DNA of 64,000 nucleotides from RUG100 sp034927505 (GTDB lineage Bacteria > Bacillota > Clostridia > Peptostreptococcales > Anaerovoracaceae). Shown here piece by piece: positions 24,353-32,392 of the stretch. The first letter of the stretch is position 1, and every line of letters begins with the position of its first letter. The DNA lies in the NCBI GenBank assembly GCA_034927505.1, contig JAYFPY010000010.1:1-64000 (forward strand), in the 5' to 3' direction. A program made the translations under genes and the position numbers. Under the pieces are notes generated by a model. That model saw only the letters and a list, made by a program, of their open reading frames with translations. It did not search any database and was not told where the DNA came from.

Positions 24353-25842
24353 TTTTTCCGTCTCCTACGTCCGAGTCTTGCCTTTGCCACCTCGGCTTGC
24401 TTTGCGTCCTCTGCGTCGTTCACAGCGGCCGGTTGTTCACTTGTTCCACCCTGCTGTGTTTGGTCGTTCTCCGGCTGTTTCTGGCCCTCCTGCGGTGCCT
24501 GTTGCTGTTGTGGTTGCTGCTGTTCCTGGCCCGGCATCGGTGCGCCTTCCACTTTTGTCGGAAGTGTTCCAAGTTCTCTTACATAATCTTCCAACTCTGC
24601 GTCCGGTGTCAGTAGTCCTATGCCTACCATATCCTTTATAAATGTGCTCATGCCGGTGATGTCCGGTTTTTCGATGTCGCCGTGTTCCATGGTCGGATAG
24701 TCTGTGATGCCCTTGAACTCGTCGCCGTTCAGGTCGATCAGTCTCGGGATCCCCTGCTGGTTGAAAGTTTCACATATAACATCGAGATATGTACCGATGG
24801 CTGTGGCGAAGAACTCTGTCTTGTCGGAGCTGAGCGCATACGAGCCAACTCCTTTCTGTCCGAGCATCACGAAGTCTGCCAGGACGGTCATGGCCATTCT
24901 GTTGTCGTATCGGTCGATAACGGATCCAACCTCGAACTGTCTTCGGGATCCGCCGTTCATCAGCTGAAAATCCCAGCCGAACGGCAGAACGATGCCTTCT
25001 TTGCTGTCCCTGCGGACATTTTTGACCAGGTCTTCTGCGTACTGCAGGTATTGTGCCATTTCCGGGTCATCTTTGTCCCATATCTCCACACCTTCCGGTG
25101 GGTGCAATACTGGAAGACCGGCCAGGTCCCTTTCTATGCCGATGCCTTCGATCTCCTGCAGTCTCTTCTTGAAATAGTAGCTGCGGTACGAATTACGGAG
25201 TATGCTGCGGCCTTCCGGGTTGTTCTTCCGGCTTTTGGTCCTGAAATGCAAGCATTTTTCCATAGGTATCGTCCTGATCGCATAGTCCGGTGGCGCCATC
25301 TGGCTCATGGCCACCAGTTCGTCATCCTCGTTGTACTCCCAGCGCCACAGTGTGTCCTGCGCTCTGATCCCGAGCTTCTGCCAGCCGATCAGACCGTCCT
25401 CGAACTTGCTGTTTGTGTTTACGTTTTTAGTCTTGCCCATGCGCCTCTTGTACACTATTTCATGCACGCTCCAGCCGTAAGGCAGGAACGATAGCACCTC
25501 ACTGATGGTATCGGTCCAGGTCTGGCCGCTCATATCCTCCATACAGGATTCAATGAACTCTGCTGCCCGTTTGTCCACTGGTTTCTCGCTTGCCGGTGTA
25601 ACTGTGAAGCTGGCCTGCCTGATCAGGTTCTCGATAGCGAACAGTATCGCTCCGATCACATCGTCGTTCTCGGCCATTTCCTTGTATACTTCGATACCTT
25701 TTCGGCCTCTCAGCTCTGGGATGAATTCCTCCCAAAATATGCCGGAGTATCTTTTCTGCCCTATACGACCATATTCCTCGTTATTTTTGTAATTCCGCAC
25801 GATATCCGGTACCGGCGGGTTCATATTTACTTTATCAGCCAT
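24349..25842 (-). CDS. Portal protein, DUF935 (Mu gp29-like)
   Basis: A 497-residue protein. D-D-V-I-G-A-I-L-F-A-I-E, L-P-Y-G-W-S-V-H-E-I-V-Y-K and M-A-M-T-V-L-A-D-F-V-M-L-G match DUF935 portals. The C-terminal about 60 residues are a Gln/Pro-rich low-complexity tail ending R-R-R-R-K-K. It forms the dodecameric DNA entry channel. Gene order terL-portal-MuF is as in Mu-like head modules. Confidence 0.9.
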   Translation of the reverse strand: MADKVNMNPPVPDIVRNYKNNEEYGRIGQKRYSGIFWEEFIPELRGRKGIEVYKEMAENDDVIGAILFAIENLIRQASFTVTPASEKPVDKRAAEFIESCMEDMSGQTWTDTISEVLSFLPYGWSVHEIVYKRRMGKTKNVNTNSKFEDGLIGWQKLGIRAQDTLWRWEYNEDDELVAMSQMAPPDYAIRTIPMEKCLHFRTKSRKNNPEGRSILRNSYRSYYFKKRLQEIEGIGIERDLAGLPVLHPPEGVEIWDKDDPEMAQYLQYAEDLVKNVRRDSKEGIVLPFGWDFQLMNGGSRRQFEVGSVIDRYDNRMAMTVLADFVMLGQKGVGSYALSSDKTEFFATAIGTYLDVICETFNQQGIPRLIDLNGDEFKGITDYPTMEHGDIEKPDITGMSTFIKDMVGIGLLTPDAELEDYVRELGTLPTKVEGAPMPGQEQQQPQQQQAPQEGQKQPENDQTQQGGTSEQPAAVNDAEDAKQAEVAKARLGRRRRKK

Positions 25843-25845
25843 TTT

Positions 25846-27297
25846 TTATCCTCCTTGATGTGTCCATGGTGATTGCCTGTCTGCATCTGCCGCGCTTGGC
25901 GGTGGTGCTGTATGCACTGGCATTGACTCCAGCTCGTTGAAGGCAGTGCCGCTGGCGTCTACCATATCCTTGAACTTACTCTGTGGAAACGATTCCAGTT
26001 GCGAGAAGTAAGCCTCGTTCCAATCTGCTACAATCACGTCCACGTTCCCGGTCGCGTCGCCCTCTATCCCTAGGCATTGTGCCGAGAACGGCTCAAACCG
26101 CGTAGCCTTGTCCCCGGATTCCCGCTCTATGTTCACGCTGTAGCCCTGCAGGAGCTTCAGGTATTGCTCTGCCTGCTCTTTTCCGGCTTGCCCCGGGTCC
26201 TGGTTCATGCGGATCCTTATCCGCCTGTATTTCGCCTTATCTATTATCGCGGTGTTACGGACGGTGTTGCGGACGTCCCCGGCGTTCATTCTCTTATTCA
26301 CTACGTCGGCCACTACATATCGTCCGTTCCTGCGTTTGCCCATCAGCACACCCGCCGTGTATGCAGGTCCGTCATCTGGGTTCTGTCCTTTCCGGTCCTC
26401 TGTGGCTGCCAGGTCCCACGCTCTTACCCAGGCCACTACATCCTTTGGTATCTCTTCGATCATGGTGACTCGGCTCCGCTTGAAGTACAGCCCGGCTGCT
26501 GGCATGATCATCCAGTTCCCGTGGAGCAATCGCTCACGCTCTACTGTCGGTAGTGCTTTCAGATTTGCCAGATATCCCGGGTCGTTCCTCATCAGTATCC
26601 TGTTATCCTGCAGGGTAGAGGCGATAAATGTGACGCTCTTGGGTTCGTCCCGCTCCTCTACTGTCTTCAGGTCAAATTTCTCCCACAGTTCCTTTTTGGT
26701 GTCGGCCCAGTGTATCTCATCGTTTAGCCTGTACATCCACCTGATTTTGCCGCTGCGCTCCGGTATGGCGTATCCGGTCTTCGGATCCCACCACCAATTT
26801 ATGAATTCCGCAACCCAGCTGCTCGCGTCCGGGTTGCAGCTTGCTCTGATATAGCCTTTCACGCCGCTGCTCGATCTGTTTCGGGATAGCATATAAAAAA
26901 ACTGGCTCTTGCTGAAGTGAGTCAGTTCGTCAAACATTATCAATGGTATCTGTGTGCCCTGCCAGTCCAGGACGTTCTTTTCCAGCTGCATGTGTGCGAA
27001 TGTGATCTTCATCCCGCTCGGGAAGGTCCAGCTATGCTGCGGTGTTTTCCGGGGCTCTCCGCCGCACTGTGGGTATATCAGGTAGCTTGTGTCCCAGAGG
27101 CCGCCTTCTGCCGTTATCTGGTTGCTGGTCTTCCTGAATGCCACACATCCGAACTCGCTGTTTCCTATATGGCGGAGGGGCTCAAGCAATAGTGCGTAAG
27201 TTTTACCGCCTCCGGCTGCCCCGCCATATATCGCTATGTCCGCTTTTGTCGAGAGGAACTGCTCTTGCGGTCCCTTCTGCGGTTTTATCGCTTCCAT
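25846..27297 (-). CDS. terL: Terminase large subunit
   Basis: A 483-residue protein. The ATPase has Walker A G-G-A-A-G-G-G-K-T (residues 25-33) and Walker B P-L-I-M-F-D-E-L-T. The nuclease half has V-R-A-W-D-L-A-A-T-E. It cuts concatemers and powers DNA packaging through the portal. Start codon ATG 27,297 has GGAAGGAGG. The small subunit lies upstream beyond two accessory genes and a repeat-bearing gap. Confidence 0.95.
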   Translation of the reverse strand: MEAIKPQKGPQEQFLSTKADIAIYGGAAGGGKTYALLLEPLRHIGNSEFGCVAFRKTSNQITAEGGLWDTSYLIYPQCGGEPRKTPQHSWTFPSGMKITFAHMQLEKNVLDWQGTQIPLIMFDELTHFSKSQFFYMLSRNRSSSGVKGYIRASCNPDASSWVAEFINWWWDPKTGYAIPERSGKIRWMYRLNDEIHWADTKKELWEKFDLKTVEERDEPKSVTFIASTLQDNRILMRNDPGYLANLKALPTVERERLLHGNWMIMPAAGLYFKRSRVTMIEEIPKDVVAWVRAWDLAATEDRKGQNPDDGPAYTAGVLMGKRRNGRYVVADVVNKRMNAGDVRNTVRNTAIIDKAKYRRIRIRMNQDPGQAGKEQAEQYLKLLQGYSVNIERESGDKATRFEPFSAQCLGIEGDATGNVDVIVADWNEAYFSQLESFPQSKFKDMVDASGTAFNELESMPVHTAPPPSAADADRQSPWTHQGG

Positions 27298-27479
27298 GGT
27301 CCTCCTTCCATATTGTCCTATATTGTCCTATATTGTTGCTTACAGTTCATGTTTTAATGTTAACTCTGGCCCAAAAACACACAATCGGGCTGATCGACAT
27401 ACATAACTCTGGCCTAAATGCACAAAAAAAGGTGTTCCCTCTCCTCATGGTCACCTTTTGGCATATTGTTCATACACAT
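27298..27479 (-). repeat. Repeat-bearing gap before terL (possible packaging or control site)
   Basis: No gene fits here. Three tandem 10-base units TATTGTCCTA (the third degenerate) run 27,311-27,340. Two 20-base direct repeats (TAACTCTGGCC-Y-AAA...CAC) at 27,361-27,380 and 27,404-27,423 differ at three positions and are 43 bases apart. A hairpin with AAAAGGTG/CACCTTTT arms (27,424-27,459) ends in a T run on the minus strand. Repeats between the terminase genes can mark a packaging site or operator. Confidence 0.6.
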
Positions 27480-27504
27480 AAAAAGCGCCTTTTCAGACGC
27501 TTTT
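27480..27504 (-). terminator. Terminator at the end of the small gene before terL
   Basis: The arms AAAAGCGTC (27,496-27,504) and GGCGCTTTTT (27,480-27,489) pair with one G-T pair, and on the minus strand they are followed by a T run. The stop codon of the small gene lies inside the hairpin. A second hairpin lies just downstream at 27,424-27,459. Confidence 0.65.
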
Positions 27505-27663
27505 CTGTGCTTCTTCTATTGTCCTTATAAAATCGTCTATCGTATCGTCCGGATCCTGTTCAGGGATTTTTCCGTCGCCATCGCTGAGCACTCTTACTCC
27601 TTCTTCCTCTTCTGCCCACCTCTGCTCAAGTGGCCTTTGTTTTCTCTTCTTTTCTTCACTCAT
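27493..27663 (-). CDS. Small charged protein, unknown
   Basis: A 56-residue ORF (M-S-E-E-K-K-R-K-Q-R, then E-E-E-E-G-V-R, D-P-D-D-T-I-D-D-F). A GGAGG-like site precedes it within the 3' end of the DUF2829-like gene, and the two genes overlap by 4 bases. Such coupling supports a real gene. No family recognised. Confidence 0.6.
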   Translation of the reverse strand: MSEEKKRKQRPLEQRWAEEEEGVRVLSDGDGKIPEQDPDDTIDDFIRTIEEAQKSV

Positions 27664-27974
27664 GGCTGTTCCTCCAAATCTACGTAGTAAATTCCTTTAT
27701 GCATCTTCTTACTAACGACAGTATACCGCGCACTCTTAGATATAGCTACTTCTTTTTCATGGGGGAGATTGGACAAGTAGCTGATCGACGCTCCTTTATT
27801 CGTGTTTTTCACTCTGAAAAAATACTTTTCCCCTTTCCCTTTGGCTGTGACGTAGCTGAAGCCGGTCCCGATCTCCACGTACTGGTCTTTCCCATTCCAG
27901 CCGCTTCTTGCGATCCGCTTTCCCTGCTTTGCCGCTTCAATAGCCTCTCCAAATGATTTGTTGTATTCTTTCAT
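27660..27974 (-). CDS. Chimeric small protein: Tad2/DUF2829-like start, ART-like end
   Basis: A 104-residue protein. Residues 7-30 (F-G-E-A-I-E-A-A-K-Q-G-K-R-I-A-R-S-G-W-N) match the start of DUF2829/Tad2, which in other phages blocks Thoeris defence. Residues about 45-102 instead look like the C-terminal half of MuF-type ADP-ribosyltransferases, with a central S-I-S-Y-L-S-N, then H-E-K-E-V (the E-x-E position) and Y-Y-V-D-L-E-E. The Tad2 C-terminal motif and the ART S-T-S motif are both missing, so neither activity is certain. Confidence 0.5.
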   Translation of the reverse strand: MKEYNKSFGEAIEAAKQGKRIARSGWNGKDQYVEIGTGFSYVTAKGKGEKYFFRVKNTNKGASISYLSNLPHEKEVAISKSARYTVVSKKMHKGIYYVDLEEQP

Positions 27975-27986
27975 GGTGTGTTCCTC

Positions 27987-28433
27987 CTATTTCTTTGCCT
28001 TTGTCTTTTTCTTCTTTTCCCTGCCGTTGTCCGGGATATACACCTGGACGGTTGACTCTGTCTTTATCGGTCCGTCGTCTTTGCCGGTGAGCTCAACTCT
28101 GGCATCCATGGTGTTGCGTCCGTACTCGTTACGGTAGCATCTTTCCAAAAGCCAGGCACTGGCTGCCCAAGTCCCTTCATCGGCCACATTCTTTATATTT
28201 CTTATGTGTGTCAGCTTGAATTTCGCCTCTGCCTCTTTTATTGACTTGAAAAACTCGGACGCATCTGTTGTCTTTTCAGCGTTTATATCCTCTTGTCCTT
28301 CACTCATCCACTTGTAAAAAGTTGACTCATCTATGCAGACCGCATCACACGCGCCCTTTTTAGTCAATCCGCTCGCTATGTATGCACACATATCTTTTTG
28401 TAGCTTGTCCGTCAGTTTTCTTCTTCTAGCCAT
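27987..28433 (-). CDS. terS: Terminase small subunit
   Basis: A 148-residue protein. The N-terminal helix-turn-helix (Y-I-A-S-G-L-T-K-K-G-A-C, then D-E-S-T-F-Y-K-W-M-S-E-G) recognises the packaging site. The middle (N-V-A-D-E-G-T-W-A-A-S-A-W-L-L-E-R) is the oligomerisation region typical of small terminase subunits. A Lys-rich tail ends it. The start overlaps the methyltransferase stop codon by 1 base. Confidence 0.92.
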   Translation of the reverse strand: MARRRKLTDKLQKDMCAYIASGLTKKGACDAVCIDESTFYKWMSEGQEDINAEKTTDASEFFKSIKEAEAKFKLTHIRNIKNVADEGTWAASAWLLERCYRNEYGRNTMDARVELTGKDDGPIKTESTVQVYIPDNGREKKKKTKAKK

Positions 28434-29842
28434 TACTCTTCACCTACCTCGTTATCTGTGGAGTATGTTCCGTCAATCAGTCCCTCGATGGTGATGCCGT
28501 GCTCTGTGGCAGTGTGCTCACACAGGTCGAGGAAGTCAATCTTCTTGCCGTCCCTCTCACAGGTTATTCCTGTCGTACCCTTGAGCTGCACATATCGCAG
28601 AAGTCCTACATCCACGTATTTTGGATCCAGTTCACAAATTCTGGCCTGTCTCCCGGTGAGTTCGGCACCTATCATGGTGCTGTGGCTGCCTCCGAAGAAG
28701 TCTACCACGATGTCGCCTATCTGCGAGCTGTTCTCGATTGCTCGGATAGCCAGCTCCACTGGTTTCTGCGTCGGGTGTTTGGTATCCGTTTCACGTGCAA
28801 CCTCCCACACGGTGCTCAAACTTGACTCTGCCCGTAGTGTTACTGCCCTGCCGTCTGAAAGTCTCACATACCGCGTTTTCTTGCCTTTTGGGGGCTTGTC
28901 CGTGCAGTAGATCTTGTGGCCTTCGCCGTCTGTGACGACAATCCCGCCTGTCAGCACGGTTGCCATGCCTTCCGCGTTCCTTTCAGTCACTTTCCACGTT
29001 GTAGTCTGCTTCCTGTCCCCATACCACGCTGCGCTCTGCCCGGCCTTTTCGCAATAAAATGCGGGCTCGTGCTGCCACTGATAATCTGCCCGGCCTAGAA
29101 CAATGCTGTTCTTGACCCAGATTATGTATTGCTTCTCCAACAATCCTACTGTAGTCATGGCATCCGCGAAGTCTCTGCGGGTGCTGCTGGCGTGCCATAT
29201 ATAAAATGCTGCGTCGTCTCTTGTCACACGCATGTAATTTTTGAATACCGGGATCAACAGCTTGCCCATCAGGTCGTCCATAGTGAGATCGTCGTTCTCG
29301 ATCTTGTCCCACTTCTTCTTGCTGTTTCCGCCGGTCCCCTCGTAGCTCACGCCGTATGGTGGGTCGGTATTGACTACCTGCGCCTGCTCGCCCTGCATCA
29401 GCTTATCGATGGTGGCCGGGTCCGTGCTGTCGCCGCACACGATCCGGTGCTGTCCCAGCTCCCAGACATCCCCGGGCTTGCTGATCACTATCAAATCCGC
29501 GTATTCTTCTGCTTCCGTGGCATATTCCTGGTATTCCACGGGGGCTTTGGGTTCTTGGCCGCCGATAAGGAGGGCCGCATCGAGACGGCCATGGCCCTTT
29601 ACTATGAATCCGCTCAGTTTACTTACCGTTATCGGAGCGCGCCAGCCCTGGGCTTTTATGATCTCTGCCAGGAGAGCGATCTGCTCCTTTGGGTGAGTGT
29701 TCGGATTCCTTGGGTTAGGTACCAGTCCTGCGAGCGGTACCAGTTCGTCATAAGCACAAAAAACCGGAACATCGCCGCACATTATTCTTGGCTCCGCTTC
29801 GGTTTTGTATCCAATTTCCTTATTTTTACTTTTCTTCGCCAT
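28433..29842 (-). CDS. ParB-like nuclease domain fused to an adenine/cytosine-N4 DNA methyltransferase
   Basis: A 469-residue protein. Residues about 25-105 form a ParB/Srx-like domain (N-P-R-N-P-N-T-H-P-K-E-Q-I, and K-G-H-G-R-L-D-A). The methyltransferase carries D-P-P-Y-G-V-S-Y (about residue 160), K-H-P-T-Q-K-P, and F-F-G-G-S-H-S in place of the usual F-x-G-x-G-T. It is placed just before terS. It may mark packaged DNA or protect phage DNA from restriction. Target site unknown. Confidence 0.88.
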   Translation of the reverse strand: MAKKSKNKEIGYKTEAEPRIMCGDVPVFCAYDELVPLAGLVPNPRNPNTHPKEQIALLAEIIKAQGWRAPITVSKLSGFIVKGHGRLDAALLIGGQEPKAPVEYQEYATEAEEYADLIVISKPGDVWELGQHRIVCGDSTDPATIDKLMQGEQAQVVNTDPPYGVSYEGTGGNSKKKWDKIENDDLTMDDLMGKLLIPVFKNYMRVTRDDAAFYIWHASSTRRDFADAMTTVGLLEKQYIIWVKNSIVLGRADYQWQHEPAFYCEKAGQSAAWYGDRKQTTTWKVTERNAEGMATVLTGGIVVTDGEGHKIYCTDKPPKGKKTRYVRLSDGRAVTLRAESSLSTVWEVARETDTKHPTQKPVELAIRAIENSSQIGDIVVDFFGGSHSTMIGAELTGRQARICELDPKYVDVGLLRYVQLKGTTGITCERDGKKIDFLDLCEHTATEHGITIEGLIDGTYSTDNEVGEE

Positions 29843-29884
29843 TGTATTGTCCTTTCATGGTATGCAGTTAGCACCCGCCCCTGC

Positions 29885-29960
29885 CTTGCGAAGACCTGCA
29901 TGTTTTCCCTAAATTTCCACAATACTATTCTACCGCATGGTTTGGGTGCTGTTTGCACTC
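29885..29960 (-). promoter_or_regulatory. Candidate late promoter with conserved 18-bp element (site B)
   Basis: The complement of 29,941-29,958 reads GTGCAAACAGCACCCAAA, 16/18 identical to site A at 20,132-20,149. It contains the perfect inverted repeat GTGC-n5-GCAC. TAGAAT follows at the same distance as TAAACT at site A. It lies directly between the RinA-like gene and the methyltransferase-terminase operon, where a late promoter is expected. Confidence 0.55.
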
Positions 29961-29964
29961 TCTT

Positions 29965-30372
29965 TTACACGAGTTCTAGCTCGTCTGCTATGATTCTTAT
30001 GAATTCTGCCTGCCAGTTACCCGCCACATTCCTGTGACAGGGCACTCTCATTGCTGCGCCTTCGATGGTATGCGTCTGTCTCCAGTACACCAGATCGATT
30101 ATCATCATCCGTTCTTTGACCGTGTCAGGATGCAGCTGCTCTGTCCGCTCTATCGCGTTCTCCACAGCATCGTACTTTTTCTGCTCACGTGGTGGCAGGT
30201 CGTGTATCACTGCGTCCATGGTGGGATTGCTTATCCCGGAGCCGCCTCCGCTGCCGCCCATCCTCGATGTCACCCTGGGTTCCCTGATCCTGTTGATCTC
30301 TGCCCGGAGCCTCGGATAATCTCTTATAATCGATTTCACGTATGACCAATATGGTTTTTTTGTTTTTGGCAT
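29965..30372 (-). CDS. RinA/ArpU-like late transcription activator
   Basis: A 135-residue protein. The N-terminus (Y-W-S-Y-V-K-S-I-I-R-D-Y-P) and the sigma-region-4-like C-terminal helix-turn-helix (D-L-V-Y-W-R-Q-T-H-T-I-E-G-A-A-M) match RinA/DUF722-type late regulators. They sit directly upstream of terminase genes, as here, and drive the late operon. Site B lies right after its stop codon. Confidence 0.8.
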   Translation of the reverse strand: MPKTKKPYWSYVKSIIRDYPRLRAEINRIREPRVTSRMGGSGGGSGISNPTMDAVIHDLPPREQKKYDAVENAIERTEQLHPDTVKERMMIIDLVYWRQTHTIEGAAMRVPCHRNVAGNWQAEFIRIIADELELV

Positions 30373-30584
30373 TACCTTTTCCTCCGTCTGCTTTCCTTGG
30401 TGTTCTCTAGGTTTCTCGCTTTGGTGTACTCCTCTGCATCATTCAGTGTTTTGAATTCTTTTTCTACTTTGCTCCCGGTCCGCAGTCTACCTTCTCTGTC
30501 GGTCTCTACGGACCAGCCCAGCGGTCTGACAGCATATCCTCCTTCCTCTCTGGCCCATATGACCAGTATGTCGTTCATATCCAT
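30372..30584 (-). CDS. Small early-region protein, unknown
   Basis: A 70-residue protein. I chose ATG 30,584 (M-D-M-N-D-I-L-V-I-W), since the longer ORF upstream would overlap the DUF4406 gene fully and has a shadow-like Arg-rich sequence. E-E-G-G-Y-A-V-R-P-L-G-W-S resembles small phage proteins that read W-S-V-E-T-D. Function unknown. Confidence 0.55.
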   Translation of the reverse strand: MDMNDILVIWAREEGGYAVRPLGWSVETDREGRLRTGSKVEKEFKTLNDAEEYTKARNLENTKESRRRKR

Positions 30585-30985
30585 GGTAGGCACCTGCTCA
30601 CGTCCTCGACGTCCTGGTCGCCCCAGCGGTCCCTCCACGTCCGTATCTTCCCGGCTGTTGCTTTGGCCTCGGCTATGTCGCACGTCTCGCCGATGAAGTG
30701 TACCTTTATCCCTGCCAGGAGTGCGTATGCCAGCTCCCGCCGTGCCCCTTTGGAGCCGATCCATGTCGGAAGCATATATATATCGCTGCAGCAGTCCAAA
30801 AGTGCTAAATCGATTTTTATATACTCTTCCCAGGTAAGCGATGGTAGATTGTTTGATACGGCGACCGGATTGATAGTCTCGATCCCCGTCTTGCTTATTC
30901 TGATATCTGCAAGCTGAAAATCTGTTACAAATTCTTCCTGTCCTGCGATCGCTCCGCTGATATATCCCCGTTTACTTTTATCCAT
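30575..30985 (-). CDS. DUF4406 family protein (nucleoside deoxyribosyltransferase-like)
   Basis: A 136-residue protein with G-Y-I-S-G-A-I-A-G, D-L-A-L-L-D-C-C-S-D-I-Y-M-L-P and W-I-G-S-K-G-A-R-R-E-L-A-Y-A, the DUF4406 core, which shares the nucleoside 2-deoxyribosyltransferase fold. It may act on nucleotides or base-modification precursors. The C-terminal part (W-R-D-R-W-G-D-Q-D) is not conserved. Confidence 0.85.
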   Translation of the reverse strand: MDKSKRGYISGAIAGQEEFVTDFQLADIRISKTGIETINPVAVSNNLPSLTWEEYIKIDLALLDCCSDIYMLPTWIGSKGARRELAYALLAGIKVHFIGETCDIAEAKATAGKIRTWRDRWGDQDVEDVSRCLPWI

Positions 30986-31000
30986 GGTGATCCCCTCTCC

Positions 31001-31357
31001 TCAGCCTTCATGCCAATCGTCTGCAGTGTCGTTTTCATATCCCCGCGGGTCTGCCTCGCTGCGTCCGGCCTGTTCCACGTCTGTCTCCTCCTGGTGATAT
31101 ATCGGCCGCAATACATACACCCCTGTGACATGCTTCAGCTCCCCTGCGCCTGTCAGGTCCTTCATCATGGCGAGTGCGTCTTCATCGACCCAGCCCGAGT
31201 CCATCACTACGGTCCCTATGGAGTTCCCCTGAAGGGTGTCGCAGCGTACTACGTCTCCCTTCCTCAGCTCTTTTTCGGTCTGGAACATGAATCTCCTGCT
31301 TGATGTCTCGTGTTCCACCAGGACCACCTGTGTCATCCTTTTCTTGATATAATTCAT
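31001..31357 (-). CDS. Early-region protein, unknown
   Basis: A 118-residue protein from ATG 31,357, chosen because AAAGGAGG precedes it. It opens M-N-Y-I-K-K-R-M-T-Q-V-V-L-V-E-H. The middle has G-D-V-V-R-C-D-T-L-Q-G-N. No family recognised. It overlaps the upstream gene by 4 bases, so the two are coupled. Confidence 0.6.
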   Translation of the reverse strand: MNYIKKRMTQVVLVEHETSSRRFMFQTEKELRKGDVVRCDTLQGNSIGTVVMDSGWVDEDALAMMKDLTGAGELKHVTGVYVLRPIYHQEETDVEQAGRSEADPRGYENDTADDWHEG

Positions 31358-32025
31358 CCTTGCACCTCCTTTGTGCCTCTGAACTCTTCTCGGATCCCGT
31401 CCAGGAGTATGCGGCCGCACAGCGTTGACGCCGCTTCGATCGTCTCCTCACTTCCATCCTCGATCATGCCTATGATCAAATCGATCTTTATCAGGTAAGC
31501 GTGCTTTGTCTTTATCCTTGGCTGCGTCTCCACCTCTTCCACAGCTTCTTTGAAAACTTCCCCGAATTCTTCCTGGCCCGTATCTTTTTCGCTCATTTCT
31601 GTCTCCATGCCTTCATCCTCCTCTTTGATTTTTTCTATGTGGTATTTTACTGTCTGCGCTTGCACTCCGATTTCCTGCGCGATGTCTGGAATATTCTTGC
31701 CGGCCTGTATCATCGCTCGTACTTTATCTCTTGTACTCTCCCCGCTGGCTTTCACCTTGAATTGCTCCACTTCCTGCTCCTTTCTCTCATTCAGCTTTTT
31801 GATGGTGACGGTCGGCAGGTTCAGTCTCCGATACTCAGTCAGTCCGGCCTGGTACATTTTTTTGCTGAATATGAATCTTTCGCCGATCTCCTTCCCCTCC
31901 GAGCTGATAGGGACGATGGTTATATCATCCCCTGTCACATTCATCACCCTGAACGTACTTCCTTTATGATCTTTTATCGTGTCCAGCTTGTTCAGCTCCG
32001 GCATCCTGATTTTCTCCGTTGTCAT
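31354..32025 (-). CDS. Early-region protein with a resolvase-like helix-turn-helix
   Basis: A 223-residue protein from ATG 32,025 (GGGAGGCGACC before it). The middle (R-A-M-I-Q-A-G-K-N-I-P-D-I-A-Q-E-I-G) is a helix-turn-helix continuing V-Q-A-Q-T-V-K-Y-H-I. An acidic linker and a helical C-terminal domain (D-L-I-I-G-M-I-E-D-G) follow. It probably regulates early genes; target unknown. Confidence 0.6.
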   Translation of the reverse strand: MTTEKIRMPELNKLDTIKDHKGSTFRVMNVTGDDITIVPISSEGKEIGERFIFSKKMYQAGLTEYRRLNLPTVTIKKLNERKEQEVEQFKVKASGESTRDKVRAMIQAGKNIPDIAQEIGVQAQTVKYHIEKIKEEDEGMETEMSEKDTGQEEFGEVFKEAVEEVETQPRIKTKHAYLIKIDLIIGMIEDGSEETIEAASTLCGRILLDGIREEFRGTKEVQG

Positions 32026-32378
32026 GGTCGCCTCCCGATCAGGTTGTCTACCCTGCCTTCCTTGAATCGCCACAGATGCAGGCAGTGCTTCATTTTATTT
32101 ACGTATTCGCTCTCCGGTGGGTGGAACTGTATCGCTTCCTCCTCCGGCGTAAAGAACACATTTTTGACTCGGCACATGTCGTCCCAGCTCGGATCCCGGT
32201 TACTTGGGCATACCGACACATGTTCCACCTCACCATGGCCGCCCTCTTCCCGGCCCCACACCACGGAGACGTTTTTGATCTTTGTCTCTGTCAGGTTTAT
32301 CCACCCAAAACCGCCGCGCTCATCCATGTGGCTTATATTCAGGTACGGGTTCTCTTTGATTTCGTCGTTACTTCTCAT
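32022..32378 (-). CDS. DUF7694-like phage protein
   Basis: A 118-residue protein with D-D-M-C-R-V-K-N-V-F-F, Q-F-H-P-P-E-S-E-Y-V-N and H-C-L-H-L-W-R, a conserved word set shared by small proteins in many Bacillota phages. The many His, Cys and Trp suggest metal binding. Function not known. Confidence 0.75.
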   Translation of the reverse strand: MRSNDEIKENPYLNISHMDERGGFGWINLTETKIKNVSVVWGREEGGHGEVEHVSVCPSNRDPSWDDMCRVKNVFFTPEEEAIQFHPPESEYVNKMKHCLHLWRFKEGRVDNLIGRRP

Positions 32379-32392
32379 GGTTGTTTCTCCTC

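Noticed and set aside
29129..30037. 302-codon plus-strand ORF over the methyltransferase
   Set aside because: Antisense shadow; crosses the late promoter element.
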